64,000 nucleotides of DNA from Roseiflexaceae bacterium (GTDB lineage: Bacteria > Chloroflexota > Chloroflexia > Chloroflexales > Roseiflexaceae), in assembly GCA_947474225.1 (NCBI GenBank), contig CANJHS010000009.1, positions 1-64,000 on the forward strand. The letters are read 5' to 3'. Below, one piece after another: positions 29,365-38,637 of the stretch. The stretch's first letter is position 1. The number at the start of each line of letters is the position of its first letter. The notes below the pieces were generated by a model that saw only the letters and a list, made by a program, of their open reading frames with translations, did no database searches and was not told the origin of the DNA. The translations under genes and the position numbers were made by a program.

Positions 29365-31802
29365 GTCGCTGGGGTGCACATATTGTCGCTGCGCTCGGCG
29401 GGACTGCAGTCGGTCAGGTGCTGGCTGGCGTCGCTCAAGTCCTGATTGTGCGTGCGCTTGGCGTCGCAGGGTATGGGCAATATGCACTCCTGTATGCATG
29501 GCTTGCAGTCGCGAGTTCACTCCTCGGAGCGGGTCTCGACACCTGGGTACTCGATTACCAGAGCCGTCACCAGAAGCTCCTCGGCACCACCTTTCTACGC
29601 ATCCTCACCATCAAAACTATCGTGTGGGTAGGATGCGTGCTGATTGCCTACTTCTGGCTGCCGAACGTGCCGCGGAACGTCGTTGCAGTCGGTATGGTTG
29701 TTATTTTGGTCGATTCTCTGTGTGCGACTGGGTATCAGATGTTGCGCGCGCAGAACCGTCATCCGCTGGTCGCAGTGCTCCAACTCATCGGGCCGGGGCT
29801 ATTGCTTGCTGGGGTATTGTGCGGGTTTGCCTCTGATGTGCTCCAAATTATCTTGCTGCAACTCACGGTAGCTGTCACAACGGGCGCGGTGTTGTGGTGG
29901 GTTGTCCGTCGGTCAATGGGTATCGCCACCGATATTCGCTCGGTGTTGTTGCCTGGTGCGCTGCCATTCGTCATCTCAGACATTTGCGCACAGCTCTATA
30001 CGCAGAGCACCACCCTGCTCATGGGGAGCATGATGACAAGCACCGCAGTGGGAATTTATCGCGGTGCATGGAGCTTCGTCGGGTATTCGTTTATTGTCCC
30101 TGCAGTTCTCTTCCAGACCACACTTCCGCATCTCAATGCGCAGCAAAACTCTCATTCACGACGAACAGTCCTGCGCCGCAGCGCAACAGTATTGCTGATC
30201 TACGCAGTACTCATGGGCAGCTTTGTCGTATACGGAGCACCGTGGCTGTTACCTCTCTTGTACGGAACAAATTTCACTCCAAGTGCGGCTTTATTGCCGA
30301 TGTTTGCCTATGTGCCGTTGTTCAAGGCGATGAGTTTTTTCGGTGTGCTGATCCTGCTGATGGAAGGTCGTATCCGGCGCAGAATCGCCCTTCAGTGTGT
30401 CGTCGTGACCATCGTTTGGCTCACTGCACCATGGCTCATCCAACATGGCGGGATCATGGGAGCGGTCGAAGCGCAAATACTCAGCGAAGGAGTACTCGGG
30501 GCAGGCTACCTTCTGATTGCTGCATGGTCACTCCACATCACCGAACCGGCCGTATGGCCGCCACGACGCATTCTGGTTACCAATATGCACGGAAGTACAA
30601 ATGTCGGTGATGCTGCAATCCACCGCGCGCAATACACGCTGTTGCACTCGGTTTTCCCCACTGCAGACATCACACTTTCCTGCGCAAAACCACAAGAAAT
30701 GCAGCATTCCTTCCCTGCGACCAGAATTACCCGCGGCCTACACGGCTGGGTCTTTGCCGATGATGGCACGATTGCCCCGCTGCACAGTCGTGTGCGTGCA
30801 ATCGTCGTCCTATGCATTTCTGCAATTGTAGGTCGTTGGGGGATTATCCCACGCTGGGGATTGAATAGTGCCGAACAAGCCTCCGTTACTGCATTGCTCC
30901 AGGCAGATGTGGTATATGCAAGCGGCGGTGGGTATCTGTATGACGACGCATCTGCGCACCCTTGGCTCCGCCTGTTGAGTTGGGATTGCTGGTTAGTCGC
31001 CGATCTGCTCCTGGCACGAGCGTGGCATCGACCAATCGTTTTGTTGCCGCAGTCGATTGGTCCGCTGGTCAACAGACCATTTCTGCTGCTTTTGCGTTGG
31101 CTGCTGCGCGGCGTCCAAATGGTCTATGCGCGAGATTCGGCGACTGCCGCCGTTTTGACTACTCTTGGTGTGCGCCATCGGATTGCCCCAGATCTCGCAT
31201 GGGGCTTGCAAACCCAGTCTGCAGACCGCACGGACGCCCCGCACGTACCTGTCTTGGGGGTGAGTGCGCTCGACTGGGGTGCGCAATATCCATCATTCAC
31301 CGGCCAACAGTCATATGAAACCGCGCTGGTCACGACCATCAAGCACTATCTGTCCGGTGGTTGGCGCATCCAGTTGTTTAGTCAATGCCGTGACGCACAC
31401 CCAGCCTGGGACGATCGACTGGTCACCAACCGGATTGCCGCCCAAGTGCAAGGAGCAATCGAAGTCATGTCAGATATCACTGATCCTGTCACGCTCGCGC
31501 ATGCTTACGCACAGGTGGATTGTCTCATCGCAACGCGTATGCATGCAGCCATTTTGCGATTGCGCAACGGTGGTTCGTGTGTCGTCATCGGCTATCTTCC
31601 CAAAGCAGCAGCGCTGATGAATGATCTCGGTCTGGCTGCATGGCATATTCCCATTGATTCGGTCAATGCATCACTGCTGTGTACGGCAATAGACACGCGC
31701 TCACAACAAAAACCGTTAATTCGCGATGCATTGAACCACATTGACAGAGAGCAAATTATTTTTCGCGATGCAGTACGCGGCGGCCACATTACTGCGGAAT
31801 AG
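29346..31802 (+). CDS. Flippase - polysaccharide pyruvyl transferase fusion
   Basis: 818 residues from the ATG at 29346, overlapping the preceding gene by 19 bases. Residues 1-400 form about 12-14 membrane spans of a Wzx-type flippase (MATE/MOP superfamily: ALGVAGYGQYALLYAWL, LDTWVLDYQSRH). From about residue 408 a soluble polysaccharide pyruvyl transferase domain follows: ILVTNMHGSTNVGDAAI, YASGGGYLYDD, VLLPQSIGPL and CLIATRMHAAILRL (CsaB-like). A single chain would move a lipid-linked glycan and add a pyruvyl ketal. It ends the operon and overlaps the convergent lipoprotein gene by 14 bases. Confidence 0.88.
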   Translation: MAQPKISRWGAHIVAALGGTAVGQVLAGVAQVLIVRALGVAGYGQYALLYAWLAVASSLLGAGLDTWVLDYQSRHQKLLGTTFLRILTIKTIVWVGCVLIAYFWLPNVPRNVVAVGMVVILVDSLCATGYQMLRAQNRHPLVAVLQLIGPGLLLAGVLCGFASDVLQIILLQLTVAVTTGAVLWWVVRRSMGIATDIRSVLLPGALPFVISDICAQLYTQSTTLLMGSMMTSTAVGIYRGAWSFVGYSFIVPAVLFQTTLPHLNAQQNSHSRRTVLRRSATVLLIYAVLMGSFVVYGAPWLLPLLYGTNFTPSAALLPMFAYVPLFKAMSFFGVLILLMEGRIRRRIALQCVVVTIVWLTAPWLIQHGGIMGAVEAQILSEGVLGAGYLLIAAWSLHITEPAVWPPRRILVTNMHGSTNVGDAAIHRAQYTLLHSVFPTADITLSCAKPQEMQHSFPATRITRGLHGWVFADDGTIAPLHSRVRAIVVLCISAIVGRWGIIPRWGLNSAEQASVTALLQADVVYASGGGYLYDDASAHPWLRLLSWDCWLVADLLLARAWHRPIVLLPQSIGPLVNRPFLLLLRWLLRGVQMVYARDSATAAVLTTLGVRHRIAPDLAWGLQTQSADRTDAPHVPVLGVSALDWGAQYPSFTGQQSYETALVTTIKHYLSGGWRIQLFSQCRDAHPAWDDRLVTNRIAAQVQGAIEVMSDITDPVTLAHAYAQVDCLIATRMHAAILRLRNGGSCVVIGYLPKAAALMNDLGLAAWHIPIDSVNASLLCTAIDTRSQQKPLIRDALNHIDREQIIFRDAVRGGHITAE

Positions 31803-32226
31803 TTATCGACGCAGGACCGAGGTCAAACAGCGCATCCGGCTTGATTTCAATAATGCGTTCTGTGCTGTTCTTCTGCATAAGGGCCATCGACACCCCTTCA
31901 CGGAGGACTACGAGCACGACATATTTTCCCGGTGGGATGTTTGCAATTGCAAAGCTTCCAGAGGCGTCAGTCACTCCACCAATTCCACCCGAATCATCTG
32001 CGATATATGCCTGCGTTGCGCCTTCACCATAGAGCGTCGCCAGACGAACAGTACGATTCGCCAGCGGTTGGTTGGCTTGATCAAATAATTGCCCCCGCAT
32101 CAGTCCCATCCCTTTGACGGTTGCAATGGCGGTCACGTCTGGTGTGGAGGTTCGTGTCTGCGCTGCACACCCACTGAGTCCCAGTACAACTGCAACAATC
32201 ACCAAATACTTCATAAAATGCTTCAT
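31789..32226 (-). CDS. Lipoprotein with a carboxypeptidase-regulatory-like domain
   Basis: 145 residues. A signal peptide ends in the lipobox LSGC (Cys20). The rest is a small beta-sandwich: GQLFDQANQPLANRTVRL ... GGVTDASGSFAIANIPPGKYVV, typical of CarboxypepD_reg-like domains on bacterial surfaces. GAGGGG lies 7 bases before the start. It is divergent from the secreted repeat protein at 32309 and convergent with the flippase fusion. Confidence 0.85.
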   Translation of the reverse strand: MKHFMKYLVIVAVVLGLSGCAAQTRTSTPDVTAIATVKGMGLMRGQLFDQANQPLANRTVRLATLYGEGATQAYIADDSGGIGGVTDASGSFAIANIPPGKYVVLVVLREGVSMALMQKNSTERIIEIKPDALFDLGPASITIPQ

Positions 32227-32308
32227 AACACCCCTCTATAACCCAAACGTATTATTGCATAGTGACACAAATATCGATACGGTGATAAGGTACAAGAAAG
32301 AGGTATTT

Positions 32309-33934
32309 ATGGAATTCATGCGTCGTTCTCTCATCCAACTCGGCCTCGTCGTTTTGCTGGTCATCACAAGCGTTGGTTCTGCGTATGCAGCGACAAATGC
32401 ATACGATGCCAAATATGTGACGTCTGTTACGTATATGAATATAGGTAGCTACCCCGCAAACTTGAACCTAACGTTTTATGTCTCCGGGACTGGTTCTACG
32501 GTAGAATATCAGTTGCTCGATATCGATGGTTCAGCCCGAGTTATTCCAGTTAAGGCAAGTGCAACATTGGCCGTATCGACGGTGTCAGCTTTGAACAGCG
32601 ACAGCAAATACGGCGCAGTGGTCACCTCAAATCAGCAGCTCATCGCAACCATGGCACAGGTCGCAAATGATACGATTATTCGCACTCAACCTATTTCAAA
32701 CGGTTTCGCAGCAAGTGATGCAAGTAGCACAATCGTACTCCCAGCTGTCATGAAGAGCTGCTTTTCGGACGAACTTACTACCCGCTTCAGCGTGCAGAAT
32801 GCAGGATCTGCAGCAATATCAGATCTCACGATTACGTTGAAATGGCCAAATGGTGTTTCTACGACAAGTGGTATCACCGTGCCCTCGGCATTGGCTGCTG
32901 GCGATGTCCTACACTTCGACATGTCTTCGGTATCCGTCGGAGCAGTCCCTTCAAGTGTAACACTGCCCACCGGATGCGCTTTTAGTGGGTCTGCACTGAT
33001 ATCATCGGCGACAGTCGGTAGCAAACTCGTTGCTACTGCTGTTGAGCTCAGCACGGTGAACAAATACGCCAACAGTTACGAAGGAATGCCCGGTAATACT
33101 AGTGATGGCGCTTTAACACTCTATTTTCCCTCTGCGATGTGTCGCGTCAACTATGGCGATGGGGAGCAATCTACTTCTTATGCGGTCCAAAATCTGACAT
33201 CAGCCTCTGCAAACATCGTAGTTGAATATACCTACCGAATTCGTGCCACCGACGGCTCATTAGGCACAGAGCAAAACAAGACACTCAGACTCACCATCCC
33301 TGCGAATGGCAAAGGCAGTATCACTGGATGTGATCTATCCAAGAATACCGTCGGCAATACTAATGATGCCACTGGCAGTGGCATGCCAGCTGCAGCGGTC
33401 GGTTCTGCGATCATCACCTCAAATCGCAACATCGTCGGACTGCAAAAAATCAGCGGAGGCGGGATTTCTGCAGCAACACCCGCGATCATCACCGGTGGGG
33501 ACATTGTCAATACGCCGTTCGTCCGTTACTCTGTCAGCTGCTTCACAGCCACGCCAACCGCAACTGTCTGTCGTAACGAATCACGCCAACGGACGTTTTT
33601 CGCCGTCCAGAACATCGGCAATGCACCTGCCAAAATCAGGATGAATCTGTATAACCACCTGGGGGTTCTAGTCGGCACGTACACGACACCATCTTTGGTA
33701 GCTATTGGCGGCAAGGTCTCACTCGATCCTACCAAAGCTACTTCTGGGACAGCGTTGAACGAATTTGGGTATAATGTCGAAGGTAGCAATCTGATCTACG
33801 CAGGGAGTGCTCAATTCAAATCGCTCAATAATGCTGGGAACGCATCGTTATCCTCCATCGCGGTCGTTGTCCGTGTACTGTCGATGACGCCACTCGGTCA
33901 GACCGGCGATGATTACAATGGCACTCCACAATAA
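32309..33934 (+). CDS. Large secreted protein with repeated Ig-like beta domains
   Basis: 541 residues from the ATG at 32309 (AAGAAAGAGG upstream). A signal peptide (MRRSLIQLGLVVLLV...SAYA) is cleaved at about residue 27. The mature chain has about four loosely similar units, each with a Tyr/Ala-Val-Gln-Asn-type strand: YMNIGSYPANLNLTFY, FSVQNAGSAAISDLTI, YAVQNLTSASANIVVEY and FAVQNIGNAPAKIRMNLY. Three units are preceded by a Cys, which may form disulfides. No catalytic motif is recognised. It is likely a surface or sheath component. Confidence 0.75.
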   Translation: MEFMRRSLIQLGLVVLLVITSVGSAYAATNAYDAKYVTSVTYMNIGSYPANLNLTFYVSGTGSTVEYQLLDIDGSARVIPVKASATLAVSTVSALNSDSKYGAVVTSNQQLIATMAQVANDTIIRTQPISNGFAASDASSTIVLPAVMKSCFSDELTTRFSVQNAGSAAISDLTITLKWPNGVSTTSGITVPSALAAGDVLHFDMSSVSVGAVPSSVTLPTGCAFSGSALISSATVGSKLVATAVELSTVNKYANSYEGMPGNTSDGALTLYFPSAMCRVNYGDGEQSTSYAVQNLTSASANIVVEYTYRIRATDGSLGTEQNKTLRLTIPANGKGSITGCDLSKNTVGNTNDATGSGMPAAAVGSAIITSNRNIVGLQKISGGGISAATPAIITGGDIVNTPFVRYSVSCFTATPTATVCRNESRQRTFFAVQNIGNAPAKIRMNLYNHLGVLVGTYTTPSLVAIGGKVSLDPTKATSGTALNEFGYNVEGSNLIYAGSAQFKSLNNAGNASLSSIAVVVRVLSMTPLGQTGDDYNGTPQ

Positions 33935-33941
33935 AAACAGC

Positions 33942-33976
33942 AAATACCCCTCCTGCGATGCAGGAGGGGTATTTTT
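33942..33976. terminator. Bidirectional intrinsic terminator
   Basis: A perfect 15-bp stem (33942-33956 with 33960-33974) around a GAT loop has T-tracts on both strands. It separates the convergent secreted-protein gene and the LuxR-kelch gene. Confidence 0.95.
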
Positions 33977-33984
33977 GTATGATG

Positions 33985-35232
33985 TTACTGCGCAATCGGT
34001 GCGAAATTTTGGAACAACGCTTGGTACATGACTACCGCTGCACCACGACTATCTGCTATCACTAACTGCATTTGCCATGGCACGAGTTGCACGCTGCCGT
34101 GGACAAACATGGGCAATACTTCCCTCCCAATTACACCTTGCCCTGGACTATACACGTTCATTGAACCGGGTGTCCCTGCAGAGAAGACCAACATCGCCCC
34201 GAGGACACTGTATGCAACCGTGTCAGTCCAGGCCTGTCCTAGCTCCCCATCGGGATTCCATGTCTGTTTGTCTGCATCGTATGCGTACACTGCTCCCTCT
34301 TGGCTGATTGCGAGCAGCTGTTCTGCATTCACCACCACAGCAGCAAGCGAAACCCCTGGTGGAAGATTCGCCAGCTGCGTCCACGTACCGTCATAGATCC
34401 AGATCTTCGCTGCATGGGCACCACCTACCAAAACTACACACCGCCCCTGCCACCGCACGAGCTGCCGGACTTCGCCGACCACGGGCTGCGCGGTCATCGT
34501 TACCCATTCCACACCATCCCAGTGACGAATTGTCCCTGCCTTTGGCGCGTCCAGCAGCCACACCCCACTGCCGTCCGACCAGCCAATTCCATGCCCGACA
34601 GCAAAAGGCAAATCTGTCGCAGGCAACCACCTATGTGTGGCGCTGTCATACCGATCGACGCGCCGCTGGAGTGTAGCAGAGTCGCCACCACCCATCGCAT
34701 AGAGCTGCCCATTTGCCACCGCAAAAAGGACATGTGCACGTGGCAACGGTATTGCGGGCAGCGCATGCCATCGCGCATCGTTGCTGGACTGCGTGGTTGT
34801 GACCGGTGGTGCTTTTTGCGTAACCCACACACCATACCCAACGCTCAGCGCAACAACCATCGACACACCAATACCAATCCGCCCCGCCACACCTATATTT
34901 CGTCTCGCAAAGGGAAGAATGCTGCTAACTGCCGGAGGTAGCAGCGTTGCGTCTTGCAGCAGCGGATGATCGCCTTCTGTGAGCAGCGTTTGTGCTGCAG
35001 GTTCTTCGCTGCGTGGTTGCCGATGGGGTACATCGATGAGACCGTGTCGCACTGCATAGAGACTTGCTTCGGTGCGCGAGGCAACGTTGATTTTGGCGAA
35101 AATATTGCGGACATGGACTTTGACGGTGTTTTCACTAATGTCTAACTGGCCAGCAATTTGTCGATTACTCAACCCAGCTGCCACCAACAGCAATATCTGC
35201 AGCTCACGTTCACTCAACATGCTGTTCACCAT
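33985..35232 (-). CDS. Membrane-anchored LuxR-type regulator with kelch-like sensor domain
   Basis: 415 residues. Residues 5-68 are a LuxR/FixJ helix-turn-helix (LSERELQILLLVAAGLSNRQIAGQLDIS then ENTVKVHVRNIF). A linker follows, then one membrane span (about 115-137). After it comes a kelch-like beta-propeller outside the cell (MGGGDSATLQRRVDRYDSATHRWLP, VVLVGGAHAAKIWIYDGTWTQL). There is no receiver domain, so this looks like a one-component sensor in which an extracellular event controls a membrane-bound DNA-binding domain. It overlaps the preceding gene by 7 bases. A start at 35220 is possible. Confidence 0.87.
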   Translation of the reverse strand: MVNSMLSERELQILLLVAAGLSNRQIAGQLDISENTVKVHVRNIFAKINVASRTEASLYAVRHGLIDVPHRQPRSEEPAAQTLLTEGDHPLLQDATLLPPAVSSILPFARRNIGVAGRIGIGVSMVVALSVGYGVWVTQKAPPVTTTQSSNDARWHALPAIPLPRAHVLFAVANGQLYAMGGGDSATLQRRVDRYDSATHRWLPATDLPFAVGHGIGWSDGSGVWLLDAPKAGTIRHWDGVEWVTMTAQPVVGEVRQLVRWQGRCVVLVGGAHAAKIWIYDGTWTQLANLPPGVSLAAVVVNAEQLLAISQEGAVYAYDADKQTWNPDGELGQAWTDTVAYSVLGAMLVFSAGTPGSMNVYSPGQGVIGREVLPMFVHGSVQLVPWQMQLVIADSRGAAVVMYQALFQNFAPIAQ

Positions 35233-37082
35233 ATCACTGCATATATTGCGACATCGCCGCTACGGAATCGGACGTCGAATTGACGCGATGTATCGAGCAT
35301 AGACGGCTTGGCCGCCCCTCCCCGTTCGCTGGCATAGATATAGGTGACCTCGCGATGTTCGGCCACAAATCGCTCCACAAAAGCCAAAGATCCATCCGCC
35401 TGGCGGAGCTCGCTGGTGACCTGCGCGAGCCGTGCAACATCAGCGGGCGCTGCGTAGGTATAGAGCACAGGCGGGGTGGTCACCGCAATCCCCGCGACTG
35501 GTAATAACCACCATCCACCATCCGCACCACGGTCGACTGCCCACATCCAGCCTGCTGCATTGGTCATCACCGTTGTGCCGGCAGGCAGATTGTCAACGGC
35601 CCACTGCAAGGCAGCACGATCATCCGCGGTCGCGATAATCGTTGTATCTTTGACTACCGGGACGATTCCCCCAATTGTAGCCGCTGCCAGCGCACCGACA
35701 CACAGCAAGGATAGCCATTCGGGCAACCGTCGGAACAACCCCACAGATGCCAAACCCATTGCCAGACCGATAGGTACATACAAGGCGGTGGTGACCGTTT
35801 CGTTGGTAAAAAATGACAGATACGGTAGACCAACAATCACCGGATTCGCCAGCAAAACCGTCACTGCAATCCAGAACAATACCGCCAAACCGCGCTTTGT
35901 ACGGTGACGAATCATCACTGCCAATGCGACGACAAGTGCCGGTACTAACCAGCGGTTATTGAGCGCCCATACCAATCCCCAGACAACACCATTGTGGCTT
36001 GGGTTGCCAGCCACATGCATCGCCGAGGTCCCCGCGCCACTCTGTGCATGCATACCGACAAAGAGCCACCAGGGGATGGTCATAGCCATGGCCACCACCA
36101 CTGGTCGTATGACAAAGCGGTCGGGCACGCCATGGACGATCAGCAGTCCAATCCCCCACAGCAACGCCAGCACAAATACGACCATGTGCGTCACTGCCAA
36201 CAACGACATCACCGCAGCAAGCCACACCCAGTGCGGACGACGCTCTGTGGGTTGCCACACCGACGCTAGCAACCATACTGCAGCGGGCAATATTGCCATC
36301 CCCGTCAACAGGGTGTAACGCCCCCAACTCAGATAGTACGCTGGCATAATCGACACAATCCCGACGGTCACGACCGTCGCAATGGTCGCCCACCAGGCAC
36401 GGGTCCAGAGCCAGACGAGTGCCGCAACAGATAGTACAGCACAGACATTCCATACCTGACCACTGATGCGCAAATACTCTGCGACATCACGGAGCGGGAT
36501 GGAGCTGAGCTGCATCATCACTGCCATGAAGCTGTGGAATCCACTGTGGTATGTCAATGCCGGCACAGGCAAATACGGTTCCAAGCTCCATGGCGCATGA
36601 CCCACCTCGACCGCAACACGAATCAACAGGGCATGATGGACCGAATCGACCCAGGGCGGCATTGCGACATCGGCAATTTGTGCCACTCGGGTCCAGAACA
36701 ACACCCCGATTGCAGCAACGACTGCAATGCCACCGATGCGCGTAGGGACATCAATCCTGATATCTTCGACCCGACGCCACCACCGTACCACTAACAACGG
36801 ACTACCCGCGCCTACTGCACACTGCCACACCCAGAGCGGGACAGCAATGTGCAACCAGGCAGCCCACGTATACACCAGCGCGATGCATGCAAAGCCAATA
36901 GTTGCGCGCACCAGGAGTGGGACTCGGCTGCCCGTCCACTCCTGTAGCCACCAGCCAGGAACAATCACAAGACAACCGAACACCGCTACCCAGCGCGCCA
37001 TGCCACCAGCAATCCAGAGCGCCAGTCCCATGCAGATGAGCATCAACACAAGATTTTTTTGGGTTGCTGCGCGCAGTCTCAT
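35226..37082 (-). CDS. Polytopic membrane protein, GT-C-like (DUF6541-like)
   Basis: 618 residues from the ATG at 37082, which overlaps the preceding stop (ATGA). Many hydrophobic segments cover residues 12-470, with a soluble C-terminal domain. WVDSVHHALLIRVAVEVG and YHSGFHSFMAV are reminiscent of the GT-C-like DUF6541 group thought to handle lipid-linked sugars. The exact family is uncertain and the substrate unknown. Confidence 0.75.
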   Translation of the reverse strand: MRLRAATQKNLVLMLICMGLALWIAGGMARWVAVFGCLVIVPGWWLQEWTGSRVPLLVRATIGFACIALVYTWAAWLHIAVPLWVWQCAVGAGSPLLVVRWWRRVEDIRIDVPTRIGGIAVVAAIGVLFWTRVAQIADVAMPPWVDSVHHALLIRVAVEVGHAPWSLEPYLPVPALTYHSGFHSFMAVMMQLSSIPLRDVAEYLRISGQVWNVCAVLSVAALVWLWTRAWWATIATVVTVGIVSIMPAYYLSWGRYTLLTGMAILPAAVWLLASVWQPTERRPHWVWLAAVMSLLAVTHMVVFVLALLWGIGLLIVHGVPDRFVIRPVVVAMAMTIPWWLFVGMHAQSGAGTSAMHVAGNPSHNGVVWGLVWALNNRWLVPALVVALAVMIRHRTKRGLAVLFWIAVTVLLANPVIVGLPYLSFFTNETVTTALYVPIGLAMGLASVGLFRRLPEWLSLLCVGALAAATIGGIVPVVKDTTIIATADDRAALQWAVDNLPAGTTVMTNAAGWMWAVDRGADGGWWLLPVAGIAVTTPPVLYTYAAPADVARLAQVTSELRQADGSLAFVERFVAEHREVTYIYASERGGAAKPSMLDTSRQFDVRFRSGDVAIYAVIW

Positions 37083-37753
37083 GTGCCACTCGGATTCGTT
37101 ATAGCGCTGTGCGGAATATGCCGATTGGCTAGTCCTATTTCTTTTCTTGTCAATTGCGTCGTAGCGTTCACACAGCGGATGATGTGCGTCGTCCCATACG
37201 TATCTATGCCGGTGACACTCCCGTTGTCGACGCGCCAACTCCAGGTGTGGGTCAGCGGTATACCGGCAATAGCACTGAGGATTATCTGAATAGGCGCGGC
37301 CTGGGTGACTACAACAATACGTTGCCCCTGATGTCGTTGAATAAGTCCATGCCACGCGGCAATGCATCGCTGCGCGACTCCTGCAAGCGATTCACCACCC
37401 TCAGCACATCCATAGACGGGGTCACGCAGCCGCATCGCCATTGCCAACGGGTATGCGCGCACGGCGGCAGCGCGCGTCAGTCCGGTCAAGACACCAAGTG
37501 CTTGATCGGACCATGCATCTTCTTCGATGGGAGGCGCCATACACACAGACGCAAGGCAGCGTGCAGTCTGCACCGAAGCGGTCTGCGGGGCACAATAGAT
37601 TGCAACGATGCGTTGCCGACGCAATTGTAGGGCAGCCATCTCGCTCTGGGCGATGCCGAGTGGAGTCAGCGGACTGTCTAGCGTTCCTTGGAATTTTCGC
37701 TGCTGATTGGCAACACTTTGTCCTGCCCGGACGAACCAAATCGATGTACGCAT
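37079..37753 (-). CDS. Phosphoglycerate-mutase-fold protein lacking the catalytic histidines
   Basis: 224 residues of the histidine phosphatase superfamily. The usual N-terminal RHG is R9-A10-G11 (FVRAGQSVAN), and the second catalytic His (family VxHGG) is Gln151 (VVVTQAAPIQ). The conserved Arg of the SSPLxRAxQTA motif is also gone (YCAPQTASVQTA), although GGES is kept. The fold-defining sequence is otherwise intact, with no frameshift. It may be a pseudoenzyme with a binding or regulatory role. It is coupled to the downstream membrane protein. Confidence 0.82.
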   Translation of the reverse strand: MRTSIWFVRAGQSVANQQRKFQGTLDSPLTPLGIAQSEMAALQLRRQRIVAIYCAPQTASVQTARCLASVCMAPPIEEDAWSDQALGVLTGLTRAAAVRAYPLAMAMRLRDPVYGCAEGGESLAGVAQRCIAAWHGLIQRHQGQRIVVVTQAAPIQIILSAIAGIPLTHTWSWRVDNGSVTGIDTYGTTHIIRCVNATTQLTRKEIGLANRHIPHSAITNPSGT

Positions 37754-37826
37754 GCCACCTCAAAAACACAAATGTCCGTAGCACCTGCTGTTACGGTCAT
37801 TGTACGGGAGGACACCGTGGTTGTCG

Positions 37827-38612
37827 TCAGCGACACACTGCCGTGGTTGTCTCGACCGTGATATCTTGGTAACGGATGAGTGGATTGATGTTGCTCACCA
37901 AATCACGCACAATATATGTCGCTTGCTGCGACGCACGTGTCAAAATTCCCCGCTGACATGCTTTCGTTCGTGCTGTTTGTGCGGTGTCGATGCTGAGTTG
38001 TTTGGTCAAGGCAACATCCAACTCCTGGTCCGTACCAAAGGTATACCGCAGACCATCCTTTTTAACATCGATGTACCGCTGACGTGCATCTTCGGCCACA
38101 CTGTCGATGGTTGCAGCAGGCAGCGTAATCGTAATTTTATTGCCGGGGGCGATGACAATCTGCACGTTCTGCAAATCAATGCCGGCACGAATCTCATAGG
38201 TCGCAAGCGCTTCGACCTGGAGCGTTCCCTTGAGCCACTTGTCCCATACGGATCGGTCCGTGCTCGTATCGATGTGCCAATGGCTCTCAACAATCATCGA
38301 TTGTGTCGTCAATTGCCATTCATTGCGCATACTCCGAACAATCGCATCTTGCGTCACGACATACGGCGTGGCAGTGGGGGTCGGCGTCATAGTGGGTACG
38401 TGCGTGGCAGTCGCTGTGGCGGTCGGTGTTTCTGTGGGCATTGGAGTGATCGTGACTGGCAGTGACGTCGCGGTCGCTTGCCCCGCCAACGTTATGTGCG
38501 GTAAACCGCTGCCCCAACTCGTTGTCGTGACCCACAAATAGACTGCGACCAGCACCACCAGTAGGCTGACCGTACGGATAAGTGAACCCAAGAACTGAAT
38601 GATGTGTTGCAT
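37827..38612 (-). CDS. DUF4230 domain protein, membrane-anchored
   Basis: 261 residues from the ATG at 38612 (GAGGAGCGTGAAA upstream). One N-terminal membrane span, a Thr/Pro-rich linker (PMPTETPTATATATHVPTMT) and a DUF4230 domain (about 110-260; ATYEIRAGIDLQNVQI ... ITITLPAATI). The domain is predicted outside the cytoplasm. It is a tandem partner of the next upstream DUF4230 gene. The role is unknown. Confidence 0.85.
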   Translation of the reverse strand: MQHIIQFLGSLIRTVSLLVVLVAVYLWVTTTSWGSGLPHITLAGQATATSLPVTITPMPTETPTATATATHVPTMTPTPTATPYVVTQDAIVRSMRNEWQLTTQSMIVESHWHIDTSTDRSVWDKWLKGTLQVEALATYEIRAGIDLQNVQIVIAPGNKITITLPAATIDSVAEDARQRYIDVKKDGLRYTFGTDQELDVALTKQLSIDTAQTARTKACQRGILTRASQQATYIVRDLVSNINPLIRYQDITVETTTAVCR

Positions 38613-38637
38613 TTTCACGCTCCTCTTGTGCTGTCCT

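Noticed and set aside
35226-37367. N-terminal extension of the GT-C-like protein
   Set aside because: The extra 95 residues overlap the phosphatase-fold gene in another frame and lack hydrophobic character; the ATGA start at 37082 is better.
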